This document shows positions 44,726 to 52,559 of a stretch of 64,000 bases of DNA, piece after piece. The stretch is from Pseudomonas graminis (GTDB taxonomy: Bacteria > Pseudomonadota > Gammaproteobacteria > Pseudomonadales > Pseudomonadaceae). Location: contig NZ_SOCR01000016.1 in assembly GCF_004364335.1 (NCBI RefSeq), forward strand, positions 1 through 64,000. Direction: 5' to 3'. Each line of letters begins with the position of its first letter. Positions within the stretch are counted from its first letter, which is position 1. The notes under the pieces were generated by a model. That model worked only from the letters and a program-made list of their open reading frames with translations, made no database searches and had not been told where the DNA came from. The translations under genes were made by a program, and so were the position numbers.

Positions 44726-45173
44726 GGTAACAATAAGCAGGTCGGGCGAAGAGGACGCGCATTCTAACAGCTCACACGCTCTGCTGAAGCCGATCCTGCT
44801 GAAAACACGCCCATTGCAGAACCCGCTTCAGGCGGACAGTCATTAAGCAGGTGGTCAAAACTTATAACAACTTAACCCGCACCACACCGTTATAAACTGA
44901 CCACCCTCCTAAGCATTAGCACGCTAACCATCCTCTTTCAAACGCGGCCCTTAACATATCAATAGGCGTTGCTTTAATTAAGCCACTTCTCGGCAGATAA
45001 TTTGACGCCATAAATTCGCACCCCGCTCGCCCACTGCTTATTTAAGCAACATTATTTAAATAATAGCGGAAGTTGACGCCAAGAAAATAAATGAACTTAT
45101 TTTAATTAACCACTGGCAAAGTATTTTTATTGGGATATAACAAGTAACAACCGGCACACACGAACGTACAAAC
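44726..45173. promoter_or_regulatory. AT-rich regulatory region between dusA and the curli operon
   Basis: This 448-nt gap is far richer in A and T than anything around it, especially 44910-45160. It contains a long imperfect inverted repeat (GGTGGTCA...TTATAAC at 44850-44868 against GTTATAA...TGACCACC at 44889-44905), a 14-bp palindrome ATTATTTAAATAAT (45051-45064), GCTTATTTAAGC (45036-45047) and the direct repeat TTGACGCCA at 45002 and 45073. A possible sigma-70 promoter is TGGCAA (45114-45119) with TATAAC (45136-45141), 16 nt apart. No csgD-like gene or other coding frame is present. Confidence 0.55.
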
Positions 45174-45617
45174 ATGACAATCCTTAAAGTTATCGGCCTA
45201 TGGCTGCTGCCCCTGTGCGCCGCAACCACGGTGTTTGCTCAGCCGAGCGTGAACACTTCCGCGACGGTTGAACAACATCGGACGCTTAACCATCGGGACG
45301 TCGGCGGGATTGTGATCGGGCAGACCATGACCCTGGCAGGCCGGACGTTTTATGACAGTTTCGCAAACACCTGGCGCGAAAAAGATGAAGCGGAAACGTT
45401 CACTGTGACTATCACCGAACGTCCCACTGCGCGGTTAGGCAGCCAGGTCTTCGTGGATTACGGCAATCGCCGGTTGTTTCAAATGTTCCTGCCGCCCAAC
45501 CGCACGCTTATTCCGGCCATTGCAGCCGACGCGGCCGGTCAGGTGTACCAGGCCATTCTTGATTATCAATTGGCACAATTCTTTGGCGACCCGGACATTG
45601 GACGAGACGAGCTATGA
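45174..45617 (+). CDS. csgE: Curli assembly protein CsgE
   Basis: A periplasmic protein of 147 aa with a signal peptide ending near VFAQ. The mature region matches the CsgE family (GGIVIGQTMTLAGRTFYDSF...FTVTITERPTARLGSQVFVDYGNRRLFQMFL). In E. coli CsgE caps the CsgG pore and directs curlin subunits to it. It is the first gene of the operon, and its stop codon overlaps the csgF start by 4 nt (ATGA). Confidence 0.9.
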   Translation: MTILKVIGLWLLPLCAATTVFAQPSVNTSATVEQHRTLNHRDVGGIVIGQTMTLAGRTFYDSFANTWREKDEAETFTVTITERPTARLGSQVFVDYGNRRLFQMFLPPNRTLIPAIAADAAGQVYQAILDYQLAQFFGDPDIGRDEL

Positions 45618-46060
45618 AAGCACTCACTATTAATCGCAGCCTGGTGGTTGTCGCCGGCCTCGTCTTGATGACCGGCCTGTGCTCAGGCGTCCAGGCCAGC
45701 GAATTGGCTTATGTCCCGAACAACCCGTCGTTCGGCGGCAATCCGTTGAACGGCCCGGTGCTGCTCAATCAGGCCCAGGCGCAAAACCATTACGTCGAAA
45801 AGTCTTCATCGTCCGGCGCCTACGCCGGTCAGACCGCGCTGACTCAGTTCAATAGCATGTTGCAGAGCGCCATTCTAAGCCGGGTGTCGTCGGCCGTAAC
45901 GTCCAGCATCGTCGGTGCCAACGGCCAACTGGTGCCGGGCACCGTCGAAACCACCGACTTCCGCATCGCAATCACCAACCTGCAAGGTGGCCTGCTGCAG
46001 ATCGTGACGACCGACAAGAACACTGGCCAGACCACCCAGTTTCAAGTGAATCAACCGTAA
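45614..46060 (+). CDS. csgF: Curli assembly protein CsgF
   Basis: A 148-aa protein with a signal peptide ending in VQAS. The mature N terminus carries the CsgF motif that inserts in the CsgG pore (YVPNNPSFGGNPLNGPVLLNQAQAQNHY), and the C-terminal domain ends in TTDKNTGQTTQFQV, close to E. coli CsgF. It is expected at the outer-membrane surface with CsgG, where it couples secretion to nucleation. Translation is coupled to csgE; 60 nt separate it from the curlin gene. Confidence 0.92.
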   Translation: MKALTINRSLVVVAGLVLMTGLCSGVQASELAYVPNNPSFGGNPLNGPVLLNQAQAQNHYVEKSSSSGAYAGQTALTQFNSMLQSAILSRVSSAVTSSIVGANGQLVPGTVETTDFRIAITNLQGGLLQIVTTDKNTGQTTQFQVNQP

Positions 46061-46120
46061 GACCCGTCGCATCCGCTCCTCCGCACCACCCCACTACAAT
46101 ACTGAATAAGGAAGATCATC

Positions 46121-47104
46121 ATGCAAGCACGCAAATCCTTACTGTCTCTGGCCATCCTGTTCGCTGTCTCCGGTGCGGCCATGGCCGACTCAAGCACCGT
46201 CAACACCACCCAGGCAGGTTCTGACAACGGACTGAACGTCGAGCAGCGCGGCGCCACCCAGTCCACTGTCACCGTCAATCAGAACGGCGGCCGTAACGTC
46301 GCAGGCGCTATCAACCAGACGGCCACTTACAGCAACCTGGCGATCAATCAGACCGGCTACTACAACCTCAGTAGCGCCAAGCAGGCGGGTAACAACAATA
46401 CGGGCTCCATTACCCAGAACGGCGGCGGCCCTCAGCCTCAAATCGCGAGCCTGGATCAGTCCGGGGGCTACAGCAAAGCGACCATTGATCAACAGGGCAA
46501 CTACAGCACCAGCGCCTACGTCACCCAGGGCGGCGGCAATAACAACACCGCCAGCACCTCGCAATCCGGCAACAGCACGCGCGTCAGCGGGACCCTTTCC
46601 CAGGCTGGCAGCTACAACCTGGCGAGCATTTCGCAGCAAAGCAATAACAACACCGTCACCAGCAGTGTCACCCAGGCGGGCAACAGCAATACCGGGACTG
46701 TTTCGCAACGGCATAACTCCCAGCAAGTGTCCGCCACCCTGCAACAGAACGGCAACAACAACGCCGGCTCGATCCAGCAGAACGACACCCTCGCTACCAC
46801 CGCCAACGCTCAACAGCGTGGCGACTTCAACACGCTCTCCGTTTCGCAGAACGGCTCTTTGCTGAAGGCCGACGTCCAGCAGAGCGGCAACAACAACTAC
46901 GCGTCCAGCACCCAGACCGGCCTCAACAACGAAGATACGCTGCTGCAGACCGGCAACAACAACCGCGCGGTGGTGAGCCAGACCGGCACCGGCACTTACC
47001 TCTCCACCAACGCCGTTCGCCTGACTCAGTCCGGCAACAACATGGTCGCCAACGTCAGCCAGACCGGCGGCAGCGGCAACGTGGCAACGATCTACCAACA
47101 CTAA
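46121..47104 (+). CDS. csgA: Major curlin-type amyloid subunit (CsgA-like), enlarged
   Basis: A 327-aa secreted protein, about twice the length of E. coli CsgA (151 aa). After a signal peptide (ending AMADS) it is almost entirely about 13-14 imperfect repeats of roughly 22 residues with the amyloid pattern Q-x-G-x-x-N...Q (for example TQAGNSNTGTVSQ, QQNGNNNAGSIQQ). Asn, Gln, Gly, Ser and Thr dominate; cysteine is absent. It should form the extracellular curli fibre after export through CsgG. AGGAAG precedes the ATG, and a strong terminator lies 9 nt after the stop. CsgA and CsgB identities were assigned by size and could be swapped. Confidence 0.88.
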   Translation: MQARKSLLSLAILFAVSGAAMADSSTVNTTQAGSDNGLNVEQRGATQSTVTVNQNGGRNVAGAINQTATYSNLAINQTGYYNLSSAKQAGNNNTGSITQNGGGPQPQIASLDQSGGYSKATIDQQGNYSTSAYVTQGGGNNNTASTSQSGNSTRVSGTLSQAGSYNLASISQQSNNNTVTSSVTQAGNSNTGTVSQRHNSQQVSATLQQNGNNNAGSIQQNDTLATTANAQQRGDFNTLSVSQNGSLLKADVQQSGNNNYASSTQTGLNNEDTLLQTGNNNRAVVSQTGTGTYLSTNAVRLTQSGNNMVANVSQTGGSGNVATIYQH

Positions 47105-47113
47105 GATGATTTA

Positions 47114-47141
47114 CCCCGCCAGGGCCTGGCGGGGTTTTCTT
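47114..47141 (+). terminator. Intra-operon terminator after the major curlin gene
   Basis: CCCCGCCAGG and CCTGGCGGGG form a near-perfect 8-10 bp stem followed by TTTTCTT, immediately after the csgA stop and just before csgG. It should end much of the transcription and leave csgG, csgB and csgC to readthrough. Confidence 0.85.
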
Positions 47142-47156
47142 GCGGGAAGAGAAAGT

Positions 47157-48059
47157 ATGCGCGTCCGTCCCCTCATGTTGATATTCACTGCCGTCATGCT
47201 GATTGCCGGCTGTACCACGTCTCGCCCTGCGGCGACCATTTCCCCGGCCACGCTGTCGCCTGCAACCCAAAGCCTGCGTGACCTGACCCACCTGCCGCCA
47301 CCGGCTGGCCCCATCAGCGTTGCGGTATACGGCCTGCGCGATCAGACCGGGCAATACAAACCGTCCCCCGACAGCTCGTTTTCCACCTCGGTGACCCAGG
47401 GCGCCGCGTCGCTGCTGATCAGCGCCCTGCGCGACTCACGCTGGTTCAAGCCGGTGGAGCGCGAGAATCTTCAGGACCTGCTCACCGAGCGCAAGATCAT
47501 CCGCGCGCTGGAGCAGCCCCAGGATCAGGCCCAGGTGCAACTGCCTGCGCTGCGACCGGCAAACATGATCATCGAAGGCGCCATCGTCGCGTACGAAAGC
47601 AACGTGCGCACCGGCGGCATCGGCGTTCGTTACCTCGGTGTCGGGCCTTCGGAGCTTTACCGCCAGGATCAGGTGACCGTCAACCTGAGGGCGGTGGACA
47701 TCCGCACCGGTGACATCATCCAGAGCATCACCACCACCAAGACCATCTTCTCGATTCAGGTCGATTTCGGCATCTTCCGCTTCGTCTCCCTCAAGCACCT
47801 TCTGGAGGTCGAGACCGGCGTATCACGCAACGAACCCGTGCAGCAATGCGTGCGCGAAGCCATTGAAACGGCGCTGATCCACATGATTGCCCAAGGCGCG
47901 CGGGACGGCAGCTGGAACCTGAAAAACCCCGCTGACCTGAACAAACCGCTGCTGCAGAGTTATCTGCAGAGCTACGACGAACAGATGACCACCTTGCCGC
48001 TGGCTGATGCGGACAAGGACATCGTTGCCACAGGAGAGAAGAATGAAACGCAACGTTAA
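47157..48059 (+). CDS. csgG: Curli secretion channel lipoprotein CsgG
   Basis: A lipoprotein of about 300 aa. The N terminus is a type II signal with lipobox LIAGC (Cys19), and the mature part matches CsgG (ISVAVYGLRDQTGQYKP, SFSTSVTQGAASLLISALRDSRWFKPVERENLQDLLTERK, the RYLGVGPSELYRQDQVTVNLRAVD pore segment). In E. coli nine copies form the outer-membrane channel for curlin subunits. The ATG at 47157 follows GGGAAGAGAAAG; an upstream in-frame start would lie inside the terminator. Its 3' end overlaps csgB by 17 nt. Confidence 0.93.
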   Translation: MRVRPLMLIFTAVMLIAGCTTSRPAATISPATLSPATQSLRDLTHLPPPAGPISVAVYGLRDQTGQYKPSPDSSFSTSVTQGAASLLISALRDSRWFKPVERENLQDLLTERKIIRALEQPQDQAQVQLPALRPANMIIEGAIVAYESNVRTGGIGVRYLGVGPSELYRQDQVTVNLRAVDIRTGDIIQSITTTKTIFSIQVDFGIFRFVSLKHLLEVETGVSRNEPVQQCVREAIETALIHMIAQGARDGSWNLKNPADLNKPLLQSYLQSYDEQMTTLPLADADKDIVATGEKNETQR

Positions 48060-48552
48060 AGGATTCGGCTGCCTCGCAGCGGCACTGCTGCTCACCGGCA
48101 CACTCGCCCAGGCGCAGGATCTGGTGCGCGAAGCACGCTACGCGGACATCACCGTCGGCAACAGCGTCGCCACCATTTTGCAGATCGGCGCTGATAACAA
48201 CGCTCGCGTCGACCAGAGCGGAGCCCGACAGAACCAGGCAGTGACTCAGACCGGCAATCGCAACCAGGCGGTGGTCAACCAGAGCGGCGTCAACAACGCG
48301 ATCACGGCGCAGCAGAACGGCACCGCGAACACCGCGCAGGTCAGCCAGTCCGGCACCAGCAACCAGACCGGCGTGACGCAGAACGGCACCGACAACGCCG
48401 CGAACGTGGTGCAGACCGGCGCCTACAACCAGGCTTTCGTCGGGCAGTACGGTCAGGCCAACCAGGCCAGCGTCACCCAGGCCGGATTCGGCGGCGCCGT
48501 GTCGATCCAGCAGTTCGGCGACCACATGAACGCCAGCGCGACCCAACGGTGA
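48043..48552 (+). CDS. csgB: Minor curlin / nucleator-type subunit (CsgB-like)
   Basis: A protein of about 169 aa with a signal peptide ending in AQAQD, followed by five to six curlin-type repeats of roughly 22 residues (TQTGNRNQAVVNQSGVNNAI, TQNGTDNAANVVQTGAYNQA). It is shorter than the other repeat protein, and its C-terminal repeat is less regular, which suits the CsgB nucleator. AGGAGAG precedes the ATG inside the end of csgG. Whether it nucleates or is itself a bulk subunit cannot be told from sequence. Confidence 0.82.
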   Translation: MKRNVKGFGCLAAALLLTGTLAQAQDLVREARYADITVGNSVATILQIGADNNARVDQSGARQNQAVTQTGNRNQAVVNQSGVNNAITAQQNGTANTAQVSQSGTSNQTGVTQNGTDNAANVVQTGAYNQAFVGQYGQANQASVTQAGFGGAVSIQQFGDHMNASATQR

Positions 48553-48557
48553 TCTCG

Positions 48558-48866
48558 ATGATGGACTTCACTCAGCTGGTGGTGACGGTTGACGCCCAGC
48601 ACAGCGGCTCGACGGTGGTGATCCGCCCGCACCTCGAGAATCCTGCCCCGCTGACGCTGCAATACCGAATGACCGTCAGGCAGAGCAGCGCCCAGGGCAC
48701 CTCGGCGATCAATCAGGAGGGCGATCTGCAGAACGGCGTCGCGGCGAACAGCATCAGCCTGAGCCTGCCGGCCGAGGCGACGTGCCAGGTTCATCTGGAG
48801 GTCTTCGACCGGACCACGCTGATCAAAGCGGTGGACAGCGACTGTGGCGAAACCACGGCTCGCTGA
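48558..48866 (+). CDS. Curli chaperone-like protein (CsgC/CsgH type), no signal peptide seen
   Basis: A protein of about 102 aa at the end of the curli operon. The pattern LTLQYRMTVRQSSAQGTSAINQEGDLQNG followed by a beta-rich C terminus resembles the small immunoglobulin-fold proteins CsgC/CsgH, which stop curlin from aggregating in the periplasm. The reading frame starts MMDFTQLVVTV without a hydrophobic export signal, which is odd for that role. A GTG at 48549 overlapping the csgB stop adds only three residues and does not supply one. Two cysteines lie near the C terminus. The family assignment rests on pattern and position. Confidence 0.65.
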   Translation: MMDFTQLVVTVDAQHSGSTVVIRPHLENPAPLTLQYRMTVRQSSAQGTSAINQEGDLQNGVAANSISLSLPAEATCQVHLEVFDRTTLIKAVDSDCGETTAR

Positions 48867-49205
48867 CCCGGACGGCGGCGGTTCAGAAGGATCAGCCGCT
48901 CAGGGCCATCTGTGCCGGCCAGTCCCTGACAGCCAGCGGATAAGATGTCAGGCGCCGGGAACATCCCGGGCAGTCCGGGCTCCAACCAGTCTGGATCGAG
49001 TATCCGCCCTCCTCGGGAACCGACAGGCCATGACCCCGCGTCGCCCTTTTTAAAAAGCGCCGATCGCCCGGATCATGGCTGACACGCAGGCACGCCGTTT
49101 GCGCAAACGCAGGCGTCTAAACCGGCGTGTCTGTCGCGGTTTACGCCCTTGAGTGACCGGCGGCGCTCGGGTAATGTCAGCACACCCACAGGACAGAGCA
49201 CGCTC
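48867..49205. other. Gap between the curli operon and tal
   Basis: These 339 nt contain no convincing gene. The palindrome CTTTTTAAAAAG lies at about 49043. A ribosome-binding AGGA is near 49190, ahead of tal, whose promoter must lie in this stretch. No clear terminator for the curli operon was seen. Confidence 0.5.
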
Positions 49206-50132
49206 ATGACTTCCAAGCTGGAACAACTCAAGCAATTCACCACCGTCGTTGCCGACACCGGCGATTTCGCTGCCATCGAAAAACTGAAACCCGTCGATGC
49301 CACCACCAACCCTTCCCTGTTGCTCAAGGCCGCTTCCAGCGAGAGCAACGCTGACCGCTTGAAAGAAGCGTTCACCGGCAGCAACAACGACATCAACGTC
49401 GCCAGCGACCGTTTCGCCGTCGCCATCGGCCGTGAAATTCTGAAAGTGGTACCGGGCCGCGTCTCTACCGAAGTGGATGCACGCCTGTCCTTCGACACCC
49501 AGGCCTGCATCGAGCGCGCCGATCGCATCGTCGGTCTGTACGAAGATTTCGGCATCGGCCGCGACCGCATCCTGATCAAGCTGGCTTCCACCTGGGAAGG
49601 CATCAAGGCCGCTGAAGTGCTGGAAAAGAAAGGCATCCAGTGCAACCTGACCCTGCTGTTCTCCTTCGCTCAGGCCCAGGCCTGTGCCGACGCCGGCGTG
49701 TTCCTGATCTCGCCATTCGTGGGTCGCATCTACGACTGGTACAAGAAAGCCGAAGGCAAAGACTACGTCGGTGCAGAAGATCCGGGCGTGCAGTCGGTGA
49801 CCCGCATCTACAACTACTACAAGGCCAACGATTACAAGACCGTGGTCATGGGCGCCAGCTTCCGTAACCTCAGCCAGATCGAAGAACTGGCCGGTTGCGA
49901 CCGCCTGACCATCAGCCCTGACCTGCTGCAGAAACTGGCAGAAGATAACGGCACGCTGGCCCAGAAACTCAAGCCAGGCAATGGCGGCGAGCCACGGGTG
50001 ACCCTCAACGAAAGCCAGTTCCGCTGGGCTTCCAACGAAGACGCTATGGCCACCGAGAAACTGGCCGAGGGCATTCGTCAGTTTGCCCGCGACCAGGTAG
50101 CCCTGGAAAAGATGCTGTCGGCCAAAGCCTAA
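49206..50132 (+). CDS. tal: Transaldolase
   Basis: A class I aldolase of about 308 aa that transfers dihydroxyacetone between sugar phosphates in the non-oxidative pentose phosphate pathway. It has the TalB-type sequence throughout: VDATTNPSLLLKAA, the Schiff-base lysine in RILIKLASTWEGIKAAE, CNLTLLFSFAQAQACADAG, ISPFVGRIYDWYKK and VMGASFRN. The ATG (MTSKLEQLKQF) was preferred over a longer frame. A strong terminator follows, so it is monocistronic. It can process xylulose 5-phosphate-derived sugars from xylose, although the locus link is only proximity. Confidence 0.96.
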   Translation: MTSKLEQLKQFTTVVADTGDFAAIEKLKPVDATTNPSLLLKAASSESNADRLKEAFTGSNNDINVASDRFAVAIGREILKVVPGRVSTEVDARLSFDTQACIERADRIVGLYEDFGIGRDRILIKLASTWEGIKAAEVLEKKGIQCNLTLLFSFAQAQACADAGVFLISPFVGRIYDWYKKAEGKDYVGAEDPGVQSVTRIYNYYKANDYKTVVMGASFRNLSQIEELAGCDRLTISPDLLQKLAEDNGTLAQKLKPGNGGEPRVTLNESQFRWASNEDAMATEKLAEGIRQFARDQVALEKMLSAKA

Positions 50133-50146
50133 AGCGTCAGGCACGT

Positions 50147-50183
50147 AAAAAGGGCGGCTCCTTCACAGGTGCCGCCCTTTTTT
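50147..50183 (+). terminator. Terminator of tal
   Basis: GGGCGGC and GCCGCCC form a stem flanked by A-run and T-run (CCCTTTTTT) 14 nt after the tal stop codon. The flanking A-run would let it also work for the convergent rssC. Confidence 0.9.
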
Positions 50184-50232
50184 AATGCCTCGGTTCGAGA
50201 CCGGGGCGTGTTACTGGTGTTGGTAGTGGTTT

Positions 50233-50715
50233 CTACTGGTGCTCGAGCGCATTGACCAGATCACGGAAGGCTTCGCGGTTCGAGTCGTTCAAGCCCATGA
50301 GGATCTTGTGGGCCTCAAGCACCTTGGCCTTGACCACGTCTTCGCACTGATCCTGCGTCGGCAGATCGCTCAGGGCTTCAGGCCGGGGAATCGGCCGACC
50401 GACGATGTTGAACACCTGGTCGAAGCCCATGGACTGCAGCAGGCGCGTGATGTCTTCGTGGGTGGTGACGACCGTCGGTAGCAACCCGGCCTTCTGGCGC
50501 GAAAGTATCGACAGCTTGGCCAGCAGACCGAGGGTCGTGCTGTCGATGCTGCGTGTTTCGGTCAGATCGATGACCACCGTCGAGAAGTTCATCGAGGTGA
50601 AGATCCGTTCAATTGTCGCATCCAACGCCGAGCACAGCGTCAGACGCACTTCACCCACAAACTTGAGGACGAATGTGCCGTCTTGCTCGGCGAACTGGAT
50701 TCTACCGGTACTCAT
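50233..50715 (-). CDS. rssC: STAS-domain anti-sigma-factor antagonist (RssC-like)
   Basis: A 160-aa protein with a STAS domain (residues 1-105). The usual phospho-acceptor serine lies in the segment TRSIDSTTLGLLAK. About 55 extra residues at the C terminus are predicted helical. It is encoded directly after the RssB-like phosphatase with a 1-nt overlap (TAATG), so it is probably the phosphatase's substrate in a partner-switching pathway. From memory, the same pair lies next to tal in P. aeruginosa. The kinase and the final target are not in the window. Confidence 0.82.
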   Translation of the reverse strand: MSTGRIQFAEQDGTFVLKFVGEVRLTLCSALDATIERIFTSMNFSTVVIDLTETRSIDSTTLGLLAKLSILSRQKAGLLPTVVTTHEDITRLLQSMGFDQVFNIVGRPIPRPEALSDLPTQDQCEDVVKAKVLEAHKILMGLNDSNREAFRDLVNALEHQ

Positions 50716-51896
50716 TAAAGGTTCCTGCTCAACACTAACAAGGCGATATCATCCGGCATCTCCCCTAGCGTGGCCAATCCAAACGTCTGGCGCAGACCAT
50801 CCAGGCTGCCCCCCGCCGCCTTGACCAGTTCGGGCAAGTTGGCTTCTTTCTCTTTGAGTGTATCACCTGGCAGAAGGTCCAGAATGCCATCGGACAGCAG
50901 TGTCAGACTAAAGGACTCCGGCAGATCGATGACGTGATCCGTGTAAGTCGCTTCGTTGAACAGTCCGACCGGCAGCCCACGGCCTTCAAGGTAATGCGTG
51001 TCGCCCGGGGTGTAGAACACCGGCAGCGGCAAATGGCCGCCGACGCTGTAGGTCAACTGCCCGGTGTCCTCGTCGATTACGCCGCCCACCATCGTGACAT
51101 GCTTGCCCAACTTGCAGCTGATCAGCCCGCGATTGATGTGGCCCAGCACATCGGATGGCTTGAACTCCGGCAGGCTGCCGCCGCGCTTTGATTCGAACAG
51201 CAGCCGCGTGGTCATGAACTTCAACAGCACGGTGATGAACGCAGACGAGGCGCCATGGCCGGACACATCCGCCAGATAGAACGCAACGCGGCGCTCATCG
51301 ACCCGAAAATAATCCACGAAATCGCCCGACAGGTACAGCGACGGGATGATCTCATGTTCGAATTCGAATGCGTCGATGGCCCAGGGGCTGGTGGGCAGCA
51401 TGTTCATCTGCACCTGACGGCCCGCGTCCTGATCTTCCTGCAGCAAATGCAGGCTGGCTTCCAGTTCGCGGTTGGCGGTCTCCAGCTTCTGTCGGTATTC
51501 CTGGTTTTCGTGGAGCAGGCGCGCCCGCTCGAGCGCGCGTCGGACCGAGTGCTCAAGCACTGCGAGGTCTTCGAGGGGTTTGATCAGGTAATCGGCAGCG
51601 CCCAGGCGCAGTGCTTCGACGGCATCGCTCATGACACCTGCGCCGGACACCACGATGACCGGCGTTTCCGGCGCAAGGCTGGTGACCTGACGAATCAGCT
51701 CGAGACCGCCCACCTGCGGCATGCGCAGATCGCAGATCAGCAGATCGGGCTTTTCCTGCTCGAAAGTCTGTAGACCCTGCAGGCCATTGGCGGCTTGCAG
51801 AACACTGAACCCGCTGTCTTCCAAATAGGCCGCGAGACTCGCGCGCACTACTTCGTCGTCATCGATGATCAGCAGCGTGGCACTGGTTTTTTGCAT
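50715..51896 (-). CDS. rssB: Response regulator with PP2C-type phosphatase output (RssB-like)
   Basis: A protein of about 393 aa. The receiver domain (residues 5-120) has the acidic pair IIDDDE, phospho-acceptor Asp in LLICDLRMP and the conserved Lys in YLIKPLED. A coiled coil (about 130-165, rich in E, L and Q) links it to a SpoIIE/PP2C phosphatase (about 185-393) with metal-binding segments LSGDFVDYF, LADVSGHGASS, GGHLPLP and LSDGILDLLP. The receiver start MQKTSATLLIIDDDE fits the family; a longer frame to 52112 has no ribosome-binding site. It probably dephosphorylates the adjacent STAS protein in response to an unidentified sensor kinase. Confidence 0.88.
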   Translation of the reverse strand: MQKTSATLLIIDDDEVVRASLAAYLEDSGFSVLQAANGLQGLQTFEQEKPDLLICDLRMPQVGGLELIRQVTSLAPETPVIVVSGAGVMSDAVEALRLGAADYLIKPLEDLAVLEHSVRRALERARLLHENQEYRQKLETANRELEASLHLLQEDQDAGRQVQMNMLPTSPWAIDAFEFEHEIIPSLYLSGDFVDYFRVDERRVAFYLADVSGHGASSAFITVLLKFMTTRLLFESKRGGSLPEFKPSDVLGHINRGLISCKLGKHVTMVGGVIDEDTGQLTYSVGGHLPLPVFYTPGDTHYLEGRGLPVGLFNEATYTDHVIDLPESFSLTLLSDGILDLLPGDTLKEKEANLPELVKAAGGSLDGLRQTFGLATLGEMPDDIALLVLSRNL

Positions 51897-52161
51897 GTGG
51901 GCAAACGGCGCCAGATTAGGTTGGCGTAGGCGGCTGGTTGCAGTCAGCCCGCGTACTGGATTCGCTTCTAGCCTCTCTGGCTCAGGTAGCGGACTTGTAG
52001 TCAAACGCTTCACATGACAGAGCTGCCCTTCAAGGCGCAGACGGTACTCCCATCCGCCTGGCGTTTCAAGCGTGGCCCCGCTGCCGAGCGGCGTCTTTAC
52101 ATCGCAAATCACCCGGAGTTATAAGAACCGTTAAATCAGCAATCAAAACAAAGGATGTGCC

Positions 52162-52461
52162 ATGGGCCAGCTCGATCGCGATTACGAAGAAAAACGGGAT
52201 TACATTCGCATGCGGGTCGATGCGGAGATCAACCTGATCTACGCCGGCCAGATTATTCCGGCGGTGTGCGTGGATTTATCAGGCTCCGGCATGCAGGTAC
52301 AGGCGCCCCGCTCGTTTCAGGTAGGTGACAAGATCAGCGTAAGCATCGACTCCGAGCATGCCGCACTCAAGGGACTGGAGGCCGATACCGAGGTGGTGTG
52401 GATTGCCGACATCGATGGCGGCGAGCAGAAACTGGGCCTGACGATCCTGGCGATGAAGTGA
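52162..52461 (+). CDS. Single-domain PilZ protein, probable c-di-GMP receptor
   Basis: A 99-aa protein consisting of one PilZ domain. Both c-di-GMP-binding motifs are intact: RDYIR (RxxxR, about residues 12-16) and DLSGSG (DxSxxG, about residue 38). The ATG is preceded by AAGGA. It is transcribed on the opposite strand from rssB and convergently with mlaA. Its effector partner cannot be deduced. Confidence 0.88.
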   Translation: MGQLDRDYEEKRDYIRMRVDAEINLIYAGQIIPAVCVDLSGSGMQVQAPRSFQVGDKISVSIDSEHAALKGLEADTEVVWIADIDGGEQKLGLTILAMK

Positions 52462-52505
52462 CGGCAGCCCGGAACTCCGTCACATTTCCGAAAAATAGCG
52501 AAAAT

Positions 52506-52535
52506 AAAAAGGCGACCCTCAGGTCGCCTTTTTTT
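52506..52535. terminator. Bidirectional terminator between PilZ gene and mlaA
   Basis: AAAAAGGCGACC and GGTCGCCTTTTTTT form a clean 7-bp GC stem flanked by an A-run and a T-run. It sits between the convergent stops of the PilZ gene and mlaA and can serve both. Confidence 0.92.
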
Positions 52536-52559
52536 GCATCGTTTTGCAGGCCTTCTGGA

